From Oegoconia quadripuncta (lineage: Eukaryota > Arthropoda > Insecta > Lepidoptera > Autostichidae), in contig OX438760.1 in assembly GCA_949316235.1 (NCBI GenBank), forward strand, positions 1,552,501 through 1,616,500: DNA of 64,000 bases, in the 5' to 3' direction. Below the pieces are notes generated by a model that saw only the letters and a list, made by a program, of their open reading frames with translations, was not told the DNA's origin and searched no databases. Every line of letters begins with the position of its first letter. Within the stretch, counting starts at the first letter, position 1. A program made the translations under genes and the position numbers. Of this stretch, positions 35,380-48,010 are shown piece by piece.

Positions 35380-37564
35380 TAATAAATAAAACCGCGCTGA
35401 AATCGGACCACGCATTACAGATATACGTCAGGCAGGACAAAGATAGGACAAACACACAACAGTGCAAGCAAAAGTTGCACTGGCCTAAGTAACAAAACAT
35501 GCAAAGAGCAAAACATACAAGTATCAAAACGTGCAAATAGTGAAAGACTAAGCAGATGCAATAGATCTTAAGCAATGGTCACCGTAAGTTGACGCCTCAG
35601 TTTGAGAGGTAGCAAAATGTATACTGACTTAAATATCAGTTGAATTAGCCCAAAGTGTTATGACCACTTCAATATCGATACAGCAAGATGTATCCTTTGC
35701 AATGTTTTATGTACCTAAGTTATAAATTTTATTCATATTTACATGTTGGTATAGATATCATCGATGTAAGTTACGTAGTATATTTGTAGCATTAGATCCT
35801 GCAGAGCTCTTTATTGGACCACTATATACCTACCTGTTTTCTGCAATATTTTTATACGTGAGAACCTGTTATTAGCCGTCAGGAATTATCCAGTGTTATT
35901 TGTGATTTAGCATGGCTGTTGGTTTTCCTTTTCCTAATAAATAAATAAAAAATGCGGAAGTTACAGGTAAAAGTCCTGATACAAATTTCGGTAATCTTAA
36001 TTGAGTTAGATTAGTCTTTACTTATTAAAATTGACTGAAGCCTCGATGTCAATGTAAACAAAGAGATGCCAGAATTTCAACAAAGTACCTGTTCCAAATA
36101 TAAAGTTTTGACAGATAAACGCAGGTCCATGTCCGACTGCACGAGCTAGATTCAGCACTAAAAGTGCTAAGCTACATGCAACCCGCAAGCGAATAGAAAA
36201 TTAGCTAAAACCGGCTTAAAGCGGTTAAGATTATGTTAATGAGCGAACTCCTGTACCACTCCCGGGATAGTTCTGTACGTGTGTATGGGTCTCGTTGTCT
36301 TTAGGTTACAGTGTAGTGATAGACAGTAACACAACTTGTCTCAGATTCCAAAATGTAAAAGCGAGCAAAACGGCACCGATACATTTCCTGCTGTGATTAT
36401 AGTATTAGCTGCAAAGATCAAATACAGAGCAGCATTGAAAAGATTGATGCAATTGAAGTATGCTTGGTAGGTCGGAGTGTGCTTTTATAGAACATCAAAA
36501 TCAAAAACTGGACAGAAGCAGATTTATGTCTAGACCCCGCATATTGTAGTGCATTTTGTAGAATCATGGTTTTTATTCGGTAGACAGGTATATTACGTTT
36601 TGCATATTTGTATCGTATTTGAATGTCTTTAATTTGACATGCATAAAGAAAGAAAGTATTTCGGATGATAATACCGATATTGAAATGTGCAATCTGGATG
36701 CATCAATAGATGCTGTAAAATGTATCCGTGCAGATACATGAGAACAAATTATGTAAAGTAGTTTTACTGCTTTTGATTATGCTACGGCTTTTCTTTCGCT
36801 AGACGATAATGAGGTAAAATACAAGTATTACAACCTTTCGCTATATAAATTAGTGCTGGTTTTCCCGCCTGAAATCAAAAGGTTCTGTTTTATGTTGATT
36901 GGTATGTTAGTGTCGATTATACACGAAGTTACCAATAATTTTATTTAATTTTGTAGGTAATATAAATTGTTTTACAGGTATACGCTGTATATTATACAAT
37001 GACAGTTTGTTTCCTAAATAAAAAATAAATAAAAAAATACGATCCGAACGTAAAGGATGATGAGCAAAAATGTATGACAACTGGTCCTACCTTCCAATGT
37101 TCTAGACAATGTCATGCACAAACATTACAAATTCTAACTGAATCTTGAATTTCACGAGCAAACCCCGCGGGAGAATGCTGTATAGTGACTTAGTAAGTTG
37201 ATTAACTTGTAAATGTATGAGAAAGCGATTAAATGAATCGGACGTTTTCAATCGCATTAGTTGTGGCGAATTGACGTTAAACGCGTCTATTATGGCCTAT
37301 GACTTTATGATTAGGCCACTAATGACGAAATCATTATGTCTATCAATTTAAATAACTTTAAAAGGCAAGATACGAATTCGTTTTATAAAATATTTTTGGC
37401 CTTAATCACAGAGAAATTATTGAGAGTCTATCTTATTTGAAAGTAGTCTGAACAATAGTGATAGGCACAATGTTAATACAAGGAATAAGAACCAGTTATC
37501 TGTTTATGTTAGCCGACTTCACAAAGTTAGTAAATCAACAAATCAACCAAACCGAGTGTACTCT
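35380..37564. other. Repeat-poor island V (left part)
   Basis: No clear repeats. ATCGAT at 35674 and 35760. The 122-codon minus frame at 35207-35575 overlaps the Helitron-like element and is rejected as a gene. Confidence 0.4.
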
Positions 37565-37635
37565 ACCCCGCTGGGGAACCCGCGACCTTCGATTCATAAA
37601 CCCTTTGCTGTTTACATTGAGCCATGGAGGCGGTT
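37565..37635 (-). repeat. SINE-1 head
   Basis: ACCCCGCTGGGGAACCCGCG ... CATTGAGCCATGGAGGCGG. Head only. Confidence 0.7.
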
Positions 37636-39552
<1,917 letters not shown>

Positions 39553-40162
39553 TGTTCGTCTGCGTTTGCGTAAGAGGTGCAGTTGTGCATGTGTGCCAAC
39601 GTGCATTTCTGTGTCATGTCATGTTTTGCAAGTTTGATGGTTAGCCAAGGAGGTGACTTACAGCGGCGGCTTGAAAACTCTGTCAGATGGCCAGTAGTTT
39701 CACAGAAATCCGTCCTCTTCTTTGCGACACGAGGCTATGCTCCAACTGTGATGCGTGTGTTTTTCACCAGTGTAAGTGATATATATTATTTTTTTAAAAA
39801 GCCAAGGATATTATTTTATCATCCTATTTTCCGCAAGTTATTAAACATAACAATCGAATGGCACTATTCGGAACTTGGAATCGTTATTCTATTAAAGGGT
39901 AACAATAAACGCATGCGATTTAGAGCTATCGAATCGGTTCGTCAAGATTTTATAGATGGTAATTGTTAGTTTTATTAAGAGGTTCCTTTGAGGATGGCAA
40001 GAGCGGTGGTTAAATATAGTTTTAAAACTGACGTATCTCAAGATGGGTGGCTAATGGTGCATTTATGACTATTGGTTTTGATAGCAAACGATTATATTAT
40101 ACAGTGTGCTTTTAATCGATTTTTAACTCCCGACCAAAAACGAAGGGTGTTATGTGTTTGGT
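39553..40162. other. No recognised feature
   Basis: The 130-codon frame at 39577-39969 has no known domain. Read as chance. Confidence 0.4.
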
Positions 40163-40325
40163 GGCCAACCGGTTGCTGTATTGGATATTGACCCTGTCTG
40201 GGAAACCAACGTTTGCGGGTTCAAAACCCAAACCCAATGGTTTGTACATAAACCATAGTACAAGCTTTGCTCAGTTTGGGACTAGATGATTGTCCGAGTG
40301 TGAGTGTCCGAAACATTATTCTCTT
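40163..40325 (+). repeat. SINE-3 copy, degenerate and internally deleted
   Basis: CCAACCGGTTGCTGTATTGG, GCGGGTTCAAAACCCAA, then the 3' part CAAGCTTTGCTCAGTTTGGG and GACTAGATGATTG. Confidence 0.65.
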
Positions 40326-40954
40326 TAAAATTGTGTCAAGTGTTAACTCAAATTCGATGTCAATCTTGAGATCGCTTTATTAGTACGGGCTTCAAACTTG
40401 TTTTAGTTGTATTTTTTTACAGTAGCGAGGTCAGAATCGACACCAGTGTCATATGAAACAAACTTATATTTAGCGCTACCTTCCAAATGCAAATAAGGAG
40501 GATGGAGGCCGATAAAAGGATGGAAACCCAACCAAGGAAATTCCAGAAACTACAGGCGAAAGACGCACCTTACATAAGCAATCATAAGACCAACTATTAT
40601 ATTGCAGTATTCAAACTTAATTGAAATTTAATATATAACTGCAATTGAAATGTGTAATTGGAAATTTAATAATCGAGAGGACACAATTATTATCTGTCCA
40701 GTACAATAATTGGAAGTTAATTATTATTGCTGCAAGTTGAACTTTTGTCTAATGAACGTGCACCTACAATTGTGTTAAATAATTGGAAATGAATTAGATG
40801 TGTGATTCTTGTTCTTGGAATACGTAATTTAATTGTCGTTGCTTCGACAGTCACTTCTAAAATATGCTTAATTTCCCCGGCGGCTTGGAAGAACTCAATG
40901 GCTGTGGAGTTACATCAGCAGAGTAGATTCAGAGATGACTTTTGTAATAAAATA
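40326..40954. other. MITE-2 scrap, otherwise unassigned
   Basis: 40360-40394 (TCAATCTTGAGATCGC...TTAGTACGGGC) is a MITE-2 end. Confidence 0.4.
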
Positions 40955-41300
40955 TTAGGTCCTTACCCATGAAATTGGCGTTTTGTATGAAGAATTTCAT
41001 TAAGACTGTTTTCTCCATACAAACATTTTTGATTTTTTTTTGGGAACGGCATATCCAAAATTAGATAAACTTTGTGTGTATTATCGGATAACATTAAGTT
41101 AAGTATAGGCAGTGTTCATTTTTAAATGTAACCGCTTTATAAAAGTTTCTGCGAATCTAAGAAATAATATGGGAAGCTCATGAAAAGAGCTGTGTTCAAG
41201 TTTTATTTATTATGTGATTTAGCTCAGACATTAAAAAATATTTCATGTGAAACCTTGAAAATATATTCTATTTTCCAAATAAAAAACAAATTTGGAAATA
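40955..41300 (+). mobile_element. MITE-1, right end lost
   Basis: Starts TTAGGTCCTTACCCATGAAA after TA. It parallels 53974-54392 until about 41305, where LINE-like sequence takes over. Confidence 0.75.
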
Positions 41301-41329
41301 GCTATGAAAGCTAGATGCTGAATGAAAGG

Positions 41330-41566
41330 CACCGACAGCCCAGCGGAATAGTAAGCTGTAGTGGCAGTGGGCAGGGCACGTAGCTGATACCGTAGGAGCA
41401 TTAAAGATCTCGAGTGGAGACAAAGCACTGTCAAGCGCAGCCTGACCTGTTGAAGTGAAGTTGCTACATGCAGGTCGCTTCCAACCGATCCGATTAGATA
41501 TCTTTGGGAGGGGCCTATGCTAGCAGTGGATGCTTGTGGCTGATATGATGGTAATGATGAATGTTG
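41330..41566 (+). pseudogene. LINE C-terminal remnant with GAT tail
   Basis: Frame pieces LQWQWAGHVA and KDLEWR-like sequence, then CGCTTCCAACCGATCCG and GGGCCTATGCTAGCAGTGG, then ATGATGGTAATGATGA. Multiple frame breaks. Confidence 0.65.
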
Positions 41567-41589
41567 ATAGTTAATAGAGTCATGAACAA

Positions 41590-41895
41590 CGTCGTAAGGT
41601 CGCCATAGAATGTATTTGGGTGAGCGTGCTCTGGAATTACACCATCGCTATTCCCTCTTCGAATTACTAGGCGCGAGAAAGGATTCTCGACTATTCGCGC
41701 AAAGAGGTTTGGTTCTTTTTGCATCAGCGAACGGCATGGAACTCCCTTCCGGAGCCAGTCATTCCGAAACTCTACAATCTTGGGATCCTTAAGAGTAGAG
41801 TGAATAGGCATTGAGATTGTATGCTTCACCTTCGACTACATCGTCGCTTTCCACCAGGTGAGATTATGGTTCATCGCGTATCCAGTCAACCATAA
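41590..41895 (+). pseudogene. Jockey-like LINE C-terminal remnant
   Basis: Codons for RTAWNSLPEPVIPKLYNLG and KSRVNRH, then a CACCAGGTGAGATTATGG 3' UTR. Broken frames. Confidence 0.7.
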
Positions 41896-43640
41896 CAAGA
41901 AATAGTACCAGGCGAAACAATAATATACATGCAGTAAGATATATTATCCTGATTTTATTAACAATAAATTTTGCCTGTTTTCAACACCAGATATTGCATG
42001 GGTTTAACAGAATCAGATAAGCCCAAATGTGACTAATACTTTTGTAGGGAAATGGGCTACAGACTAAATCCTTATGTTCAGTGTTTTGTTAGTATTTTAA
42101 GTCTGTGATTCAGGCATTACCAAAAGTTATACAGTTTTTTTTAGATTACGAAACCCTAAAAATGAGGGCGAAACACACCCCTATATACCGTTGGAGGTAG
42201 ACATCCATCATTCGTTGAATTGTAACGTAACCTCTTTGTTACCAAAAAGGTTGTATACCTGTAAATGCTTATAAGAAATGTCGACCGTCGACTCATTACA
42301 TTCGTCCAGCGAACGGGTATTTGAACAATAAACATGAAATTAAAACAACGTACTAATCGATAAGTGCAATTCAAGGCACGGCATATGTAAATTCAAATGT
42401 AAATACGCTTAATCAATGTTTTGCTTAAAGCTTTACTTGGAGAAATACTTGAACAATACTATCTGAGTACATTCAAGCTTGTATCGTAGGTCGCATCAGC
42501 TCCCTTCGGTTCCTTGAATGCGGATGAATATTTATTTCGCATGGTAAGTTTAATATGTTCCATTGTTCTTATGCTATCGTCGTCGAAGTTCGGAATAGGA
42601 CTGTTGGAATTTCGGTGCGATCGAAATTGGAAAATCCTTAATTTATTAATAACTTGAGAGCCTTTTGACGAATACATGTTGTTAGATGCACAAGTAATGG
42701 AAAACTCTGATCAAGAAGGCCGATAAACGGGGATTGCTTGTAACTATTCCATAGTAGATTTGGCAGAGACATATTCTTTGATTTCTAAACTCTTGCACAA
42801 AAACTGGGTGAAGGATGAAAGAAGATGATGGTGAAAGGAAATTAACAAGGTTTGGCAGTATTTCTTGGATTAAGTAATAGAAATTATTCAAGGCCAATCA
42901 TGCCCCAATTTGGAATAATTCTGTTATATGATCCAGCAAATACTGTCGATTTTTTTTTTATGAAAGACTAGAGACGCATTTTTCAAAATCTTAGCCGAAG
43001 ATGAAGCACGCGATTTCAGTAAATGCCCTTATCAGTTTACACTTGAAGATTCCAAATGATAAGATGGGGTACACCGAAGTTCCTTAACTACAAATCCTAA
43101 GTGGATTCCATGATATAACGCAATCAGGTGACACACATGTGTTCTCTCTTTTACGAATACGTCAAAAAACGATAATTATGTTTGGATAAACAAAATGACT
43201 GACGAAACATTACCTGCATCTTTCAAAATCGTTAATATTAGTAGGGTGCCATTCGAAATTAAACCAATTACCCGATATTAGCGACATGAATTCATTGGAA
43301 GCCTGTATAGTAATTGACTTAGAGTCTATTGCATGACACTATGACAGTCGAATCAATGTCATAGATCACAAATCATTATCTATGCTAGATACCATAATAG
43401 CAGTTATAGACATACGTACGTACTTCATTGTAATAAAATTATATGTCTGTAGAATGCTTATTACTTTTACGGGATTACTTTTTAGAAATGGCACGTTATT
43501 AAAATAACTTATTATACCATAAGGATGATAAAGATAAACAGATGATTCCTGGACTCAATTTAAGCTATCAAATTTTGTATATACAGATGTCGCTGGTCAT
43601 GGAGGTAATGGACGCCCTGCAGCTGATTTAAAGGCAATTT
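41896..43640. other. Repeat-poor island VI
   Basis: Only a short minus jockey scrap at 42990-43065 (GATGAAGCACGCGATTTCAG). Open frames at 42156-42897 (minus) are unrelated to known proteins. Confidence 0.4.
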
Positions 43641-43795
43641 TTAGCATGTGATTCCCGACAGAGGTGAATAACACCAACCCTTTCTTCCCGTGGGTGTTGA
43701 AAAAGCGTCTAAATGATCGTGAGCATACCAGTACGACCAGTGATAGGCAGAAGCGTCAGTCCCAGCGTGGCAATCAGGGAAAATCTGAACATGGG
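43641..43795 (-). repeat. Repeat D related fragment
   Basis: CTTTCTTCCCGTGGGTGTTG and CCAGTACGACCAGTGATAGG. Confidence 0.5.
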
Positions 43796-44454
43796 GTTGC
43801 AAAACTCTTCGTCTTATGTTCAATAGTAGACTTTTAGCTTTTGATATCAAGTTAAGGCAGCAGTATCCTGTTGGCATCGTTAATTGAAACAAGTTTCATC
43901 AATAATTTGGGTATTATGGATGAGATCAAATATGTTTTTATTGTCCAACACGACAGGCCATTCTACAGTTTTCAGCAGCAGTAATGGTGTCCTTGACGCT
44001 ATTTATTTATTTATTAGCTCTCGCATTTCCACGATCGATTAAACTGGATCAGAGATCTACGTAACATCCTCTGACCTTACCAATTGATAATAACACCAGA
44101 TGCAAATTAACAGGCAGGTACCTATACGCCATCGTCATTTCGCAACTCAACAATGCGATTTGGCTCGATTAGCGAGATCCACTGATCAGATATTAACATA
44201 TGAAACAATGGTTGGCATAATTGCTGATGATGAACTATAAAATAGGGTTGTGGTATAGGAAAATCATTTCGGTTGGAAAATTATAGTAGTGGCATTATTT
44301 TCAAAAACTATTAGATCAGTATGTAGGTGTAGTTCTTAATATATTTCTTCAATATGTTATTTATACAGTATATAATCAATCATCCAGTGATTCATTATTT
44401 CTTTTTGATTCTTTATATTGCTAGTCTCTATTTACGGTCATAGTCAAACTCAAA
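43796..44454. other. No recognised feature
   Basis: AT-rich, unassigned. Confidence 0.4.
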
Positions 44455-44702
44455 TTAAGCCTGAGTAAAGTATATTTGAGGAATCTATGAAGAAAGGTCT
44501 ATGTTCAGCAGTGGCCTGCGGCTGATATGATGATGATGAAGATCTAGTTTTACCCGCAAGGTAGACAGGCAACCTAGTAAAGGACATAGGAAGTTTCTAG
44601 ATGCCGACTGCTTCCAACCTGTCGCTCTGAAAATCTATCTAATCTATAGTCTCCCTGGTTTACTTCAACAGTGGACCTCCTGTGGCTAATGTGATGATGA
44701 TG
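44455..44702 (+). mobile_element. Two successive LINE 3' ends with GAT tails
   Basis: 44455-44530 ends GTTCAGCAGTGGCCTGCGGC then ATGATGATGAAG. 44560-44702 ends CAACAGTGGACCTCCTGTGG then GATGATGATGATGA. Same strand, about 30 bases apart. Confidence 0.6.
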
Positions 44703-45194
44703 ATGAAGGTGTAGACCATACGCAAATTAGTATTCAGTGATGACTATAAAAGAATTCCTTCATTCAAAATGAGTAATTTCTACCGTGATAAATTCTTTAG
44801 CCGGAACTATTTCAGATAAAATATATCGTACATAGAAAAATCCGACTGAATATTTACAAATCGGTTCCACTAGCGTTTAACCCTTACACCTCGATCAGAC
44901 ATTAGCATCCGCAACAATAGTTAGTTAAACAATAGATATAATTGCTTCGGGTTCGGTTGATAATGCTCCCGACCTGGGCACAGGTTAATTGTAGATATAA
45001 TGTGAAACTGTTAATTGATTTTCTTGTTGTATTCGATTATCCGGGTTATCTATTTGGAGTTTGATTGGAGATGTTTTACTTAGTAATATTCGTGGCATGG
45101 GATGAATTGCAACTATTGGTGATAAGGTTTAAAACATTTAGTGGAAAATTGGTATCATCACTTAGAAGCATTGCTAGTGACGGTAAATTTTAAG
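44703..45194. other. No recognised feature
   Basis: AT-rich, unassigned. Confidence 0.4.
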
Positions 45195-45340
45195 AGTTTG
45201 TCTGGCCTGTCATGAGGATGGACGAATGTCATGTAACGAGAGCAGTGACGGATGTAAAAGAGGTAGACCACAGAACATTTGGAAGGATTAGGTGAAAGAC
45301 GGTATGAGTAGGTAAGGAGAGAGTACTGTTATGAGATTGT
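45195..45340 (+). pseudogene. RTE-like LINE C-terminal remnant
   Basis: With frame shifts it reads RGRPQNIWKD then VKDGMSR, the RGRPxxxWxDxVKDDM signature of insect RTE-type ORF2 tails. Confidence 0.55.
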
Positions 45341-45633
45341 AATGATGATAATATCAACTACCTATTTAATTTTAAGTCATTGTTCCTTAGAAAGGTGCAT
45401 TGTTATTCTGAAGACTGGTGTTCATATTTCGCTGACCTGGTACGCTAGTAATTTTGAGGGTTCTTGTATACAATATACAGGAACTATGCTTTGATTTAGC
45501 CACAATGAGTCAGATGGGTAGCTGTATAGGTATCCTACTTCTTCAGCTTTGGCGATAATTCCTGCTTCAGTATTGTAGGTTTCTTGATGGATCGGTGATA
45601 TGAACGGAAGAGAAGAGCATTTAAATACTATAC
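45341..45633 (-). other. ct: Intron just downstream of the cut exon
   Basis: Begins GTATAGTATTT on the minus strand (donor at 45633). No repeat recognised. Confidence 0.6.
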
Positions 45634-45756
45634 CTGTTGCCAGAACTGTGCGAGCAGATATATCCTTTCTTTCTTGAAGAGCCAGTCCATCGAGTGCATA
45701 GCTTGCACCTCCGCCTCTGGTGCGGCGGGCAGACTAGCCGCGCCCGTTGGGTGCAT
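45634..45756 (-). CDS. ct: First coding exon of homeobox protein Cut
   Basis: Cut (CUX/CDP family) is a nuclear transcription factor with three CUT domains and a homeodomain. In insects it specifies sensory-organ, Malpighian and wing-margin cell fates. Only the amino terminus is here: 41 codons starting MHPTGAASLP and ending DWLFKKERIYLLAQFWQQ. Immediately after CAG follows GT (45633-45632), so the exon ends in phase 0. Drosophila Cut, as I recall it, starts MQPT, has exactly 41 residues up to the same point, and ends DWFFKKEQIYLLAQFWQQ. Length, both ends and all the aromatic residues but one agree. The ATG at 45756 is chosen because it is the first in-frame ATG after an in-frame TGA at 45831-45829 and gives the conserved MxPT start. 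No CUT domain or homeodomain exon lies in the window. Base composition is GC-rich in the first half, unlike its surroundings. The alternative, a chance frame, is unlikely given the match plus donor. Confidence 0.87.
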
Positions 45757-46004
45757 CCGGACGTCCGCCGCGCAGCTAGCCCCGGCGCATACTGACCAGA
45801 TCACCCTCGAACGCAACGTACACCAAATTCAAATTTCGCACGCGACATTCTCAATTCAAAATTTACTTTAAAAAAAATCGTGCTCTTATGCCGTCAATGT
45901 TGAAACGGCGAATCGATTGTTCTTTTCCGTATTTTCTCAATCGCGTGCCGCAACTTTTCCTTTGTTTATTCGATGTTTCTTATTGTGTTGCGCCCCTGTT
46001 CGAC
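45757..46004 (-). other. ct: Predicted 5' leader of cut with splice acceptor and two uORFs
   Basis: On the minus strand TTTCTTTTTTCTGTTACAG ends at 46005, a textbook acceptor, so the exon probably starts at 46004 and an upstream non-coding exon exists. The leader holds two short upstream frames. One is 45848-45801 (15 codons). The other is 45790-45776 (4 codons, MRRG). Such uORFs often damp translation. The CpG-rich stretch 45716-45790 spans the start codon. If transcription instead begins within this stretch, the acceptor would be a coincidence. Confidence 0.55.
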
Positions 46005-46400
46005 CTGTAACAGAAAAAAGAAAGTAAAGTATTGAAAGGGGAAGTTTTTCTATCGATTCTTATTGTGAACATCAGACAATCGGCCACTCGGCGTGTTCGT
46101 GTCGAAACTAATTTGGTTATGCAAGGTTTTGATGCTCAGTGCGATAGGAAGGCGAAGGAAAAACGAAAATTGACAGGTTCGTGGAAAAGAACAACCATTC
46201 ACAATCGAATTGCTGCCAACATCAAGTTGTAGACTACGGTACGTTGTTAGTTTTGTTTTTGGGAAATGACAACAGTGAGCCAAGAACTTATTAGATCTGT
46301 GGGGTTATTTTGTAATTTCATCGATTACTTCTGACGTATGATTGGTTGGCTCATTGCTGGTTTACAATTTGGCGTTGTCTAATTGGATATTTTTATCGAT
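45912..46400 (-). promoter_or_regulatory. ATCGAT-rich region at the 5' side of the cut exon
   Basis: ATCGAT at 45912, 46052, 46320 and 46395. About 0.2 would be expected in 490 bases at this base composition (rough estimate). Cut/CDP proteins recognise ATCGAT cores, so feedback on the gene is plausible. No TATA box was convincingly placed. Confidence 0.4.
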
Positions 46401-46842
46401 GCTGTTACAGAACGTCGTGCCTAGTTATGGTATGCTCATTGTCTACTAACTCCAAAAGGTGCACCAAAGAAGGGTAACAGGACTTCAATGTACATACAAT
46501 ACAGTACCAAATGAGATTGACACTCTGCCTCTTTGCAAATTGGACAAAACAATCATTGCTAAAGTCAATAGTCTACATAGTCAGACGGCTCTTCTGATTC
46601 CTCAACTGTTTTATACTAAATCCATTATTTAGGCTGACGTTTGTATCGTCAACAATGTTAATAATTTAAGTTCTATTTGCACCTTAAACTACGAAGACTA
46701 CAATTGGCTGTCAAATTAAATTAATTTAAATTCTGCAGACAGATGATGAGCAGGATACGGATACAGATGTGCAACTTGACACCTTTAAGAATCCTAAACA
46801 GCTCAGTGCTTATTTTTATAAATAAGCGACGTATTAAGTGAC
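46401..46842. other. No recognised feature
   Basis: Unassigned, no repeat seen. Confidence 0.4.
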
Positions 46843-47178
46843 TTTTTTTTTAATGCACGACGGATTCGTACTTGACCTCAATCACACCTGATGTTAAGTG
46901 AAGATGAGGTCGAAGGTGGAAGCGTACTGACCCGGAAACCCCAACACATTTGGGGGACTGGCTATCTTATCTCTGACAACCGGAACACAACAATGCTAGT
47001 AACATTGCTGCTTGGCGGCAGATTTAGACAAGATGGTGGTAGCTAGCCAGGCGGACATTTTAAAATGCCCTACCACCAACCAAACCGAGTACTTAAATCA
47101 TATACCCTGGCTCGAACCCGCGACCTCTAAATCGTAAAACCCAATGTTGTTTGTTTACATTGAGCCACGGAGGCGGTT
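46843..47178 (-). repeat. SINE-1 copy, near full length
   Basis: T9 start, complete body, B-box region degraded (CTGGCTCGAACCCGCGACC), head CATTGAGCCACGGAGGCGG. Confidence 0.85.
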
Positions 47179-47699
47179 AAACTCCTCAGGTTTATGCAAT
47201 CTTACATGTTTAAGATTTCAATATTTCAAAATATTTATTAACCTATAATAGTTCTTAGGTACTAATTAATGAAGGAATCGATTGCCGATGTTTTGTATCG
47301 GTTAGCCATCGAGCGGACCCCAAGCCGTGCCGTGCGTCCGTGTAATCCTGTTTGCATATCGCCGCACGAAACTCCCGCACTTATCATGTTTATTGATTGA
47401 CACGCCAGTAATTCACCGGTTTCAACCCCCACCGGCCACCACCTTCGGGAGGATACCGCGAGTCATCGGAGGTAGCGGTTTTTAGGGCTTTCACAATGGA
47501 GGTGTCACTGTCTACGACTCTTATGTAACTAGCGGCGTTTTACCATTCGCTGCGTGCTCATCACAAGAAGTCTGTGACGGACATCATGATGGGCGCGCAG
47601 TGAATAGGAATTCACGTAATAATACAAAATCTATACAAAGTCTAATACCATTTGCTAACGCACGTGACAATAACCACCGGATGCGCATTTTCCTGACAC
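47179..47699. other. Unassigned; GC-rich centre
   Basis: ATCGAT at 47277. 47310-47480 is GC-richer (CCCCACCGGCCACCACC). No coding resemblance. Confidence 0.35.
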
Positions 47700-48010
47700 G
47701 ATACAAATACTCTTTATTGCGCAAAATAATTTACACTTTAAATTAACACTTAAAGAATAAAAATTGACACTTTAAAGAAAGAAAGAAAAATTAATTTAAA
47801 ATGAGATCGCGTCTCAGACTCAAGACCATTTTTTCTGATGCTGTTATAATACGCAACAGATTCTCAAGCGTCAACTTGAGGCCATGTCAATCTTGAGAAC
47901 GGTTATAAATACGGGCCTTACACAGTCGAGACACGTACAAAAAGTAAACATTGTGTTTGCCATCTAATTGTCTCCAACTCAGACGGGATTCAGCAGCATC
48001 TGATCAATCA
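47700..48010 (-). repeat. Repeat E copy split by a MITE-2
   Basis: On the minus strand GACAATTAGATGGCAAACAC and GTGTCTCGACTGTG are followed by the MITE-2 (47919-47800). The repeat E tail TTTCTTTCTTTC then resumes. In 10858-11082 the same parts are contiguous apart from about 50 bases. Confidence 0.6.
47800..47919 (+). mobile_element. MITE-2 copy nested in repeat E
   Basis: GCAACAGATTCTCAAGCGTC, CAATCTTGAGAACGG and the end ATAAATACGGGCC. The left terminal repeat is degraded. Confidence 0.6.

Noticed and set aside
35207..35575. 122-codon minus frame with membrane-like Cys/Leu-rich sequence
   Set aside because: It overlaps a Helitron-like element and simple-composition DNA; no signal peptide or homology.
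45674..45871. Plus-strand 65-codon Ala/Ser-rich frame
   Set aside because: Antisense shadow of the GC-rich cut coding exon.
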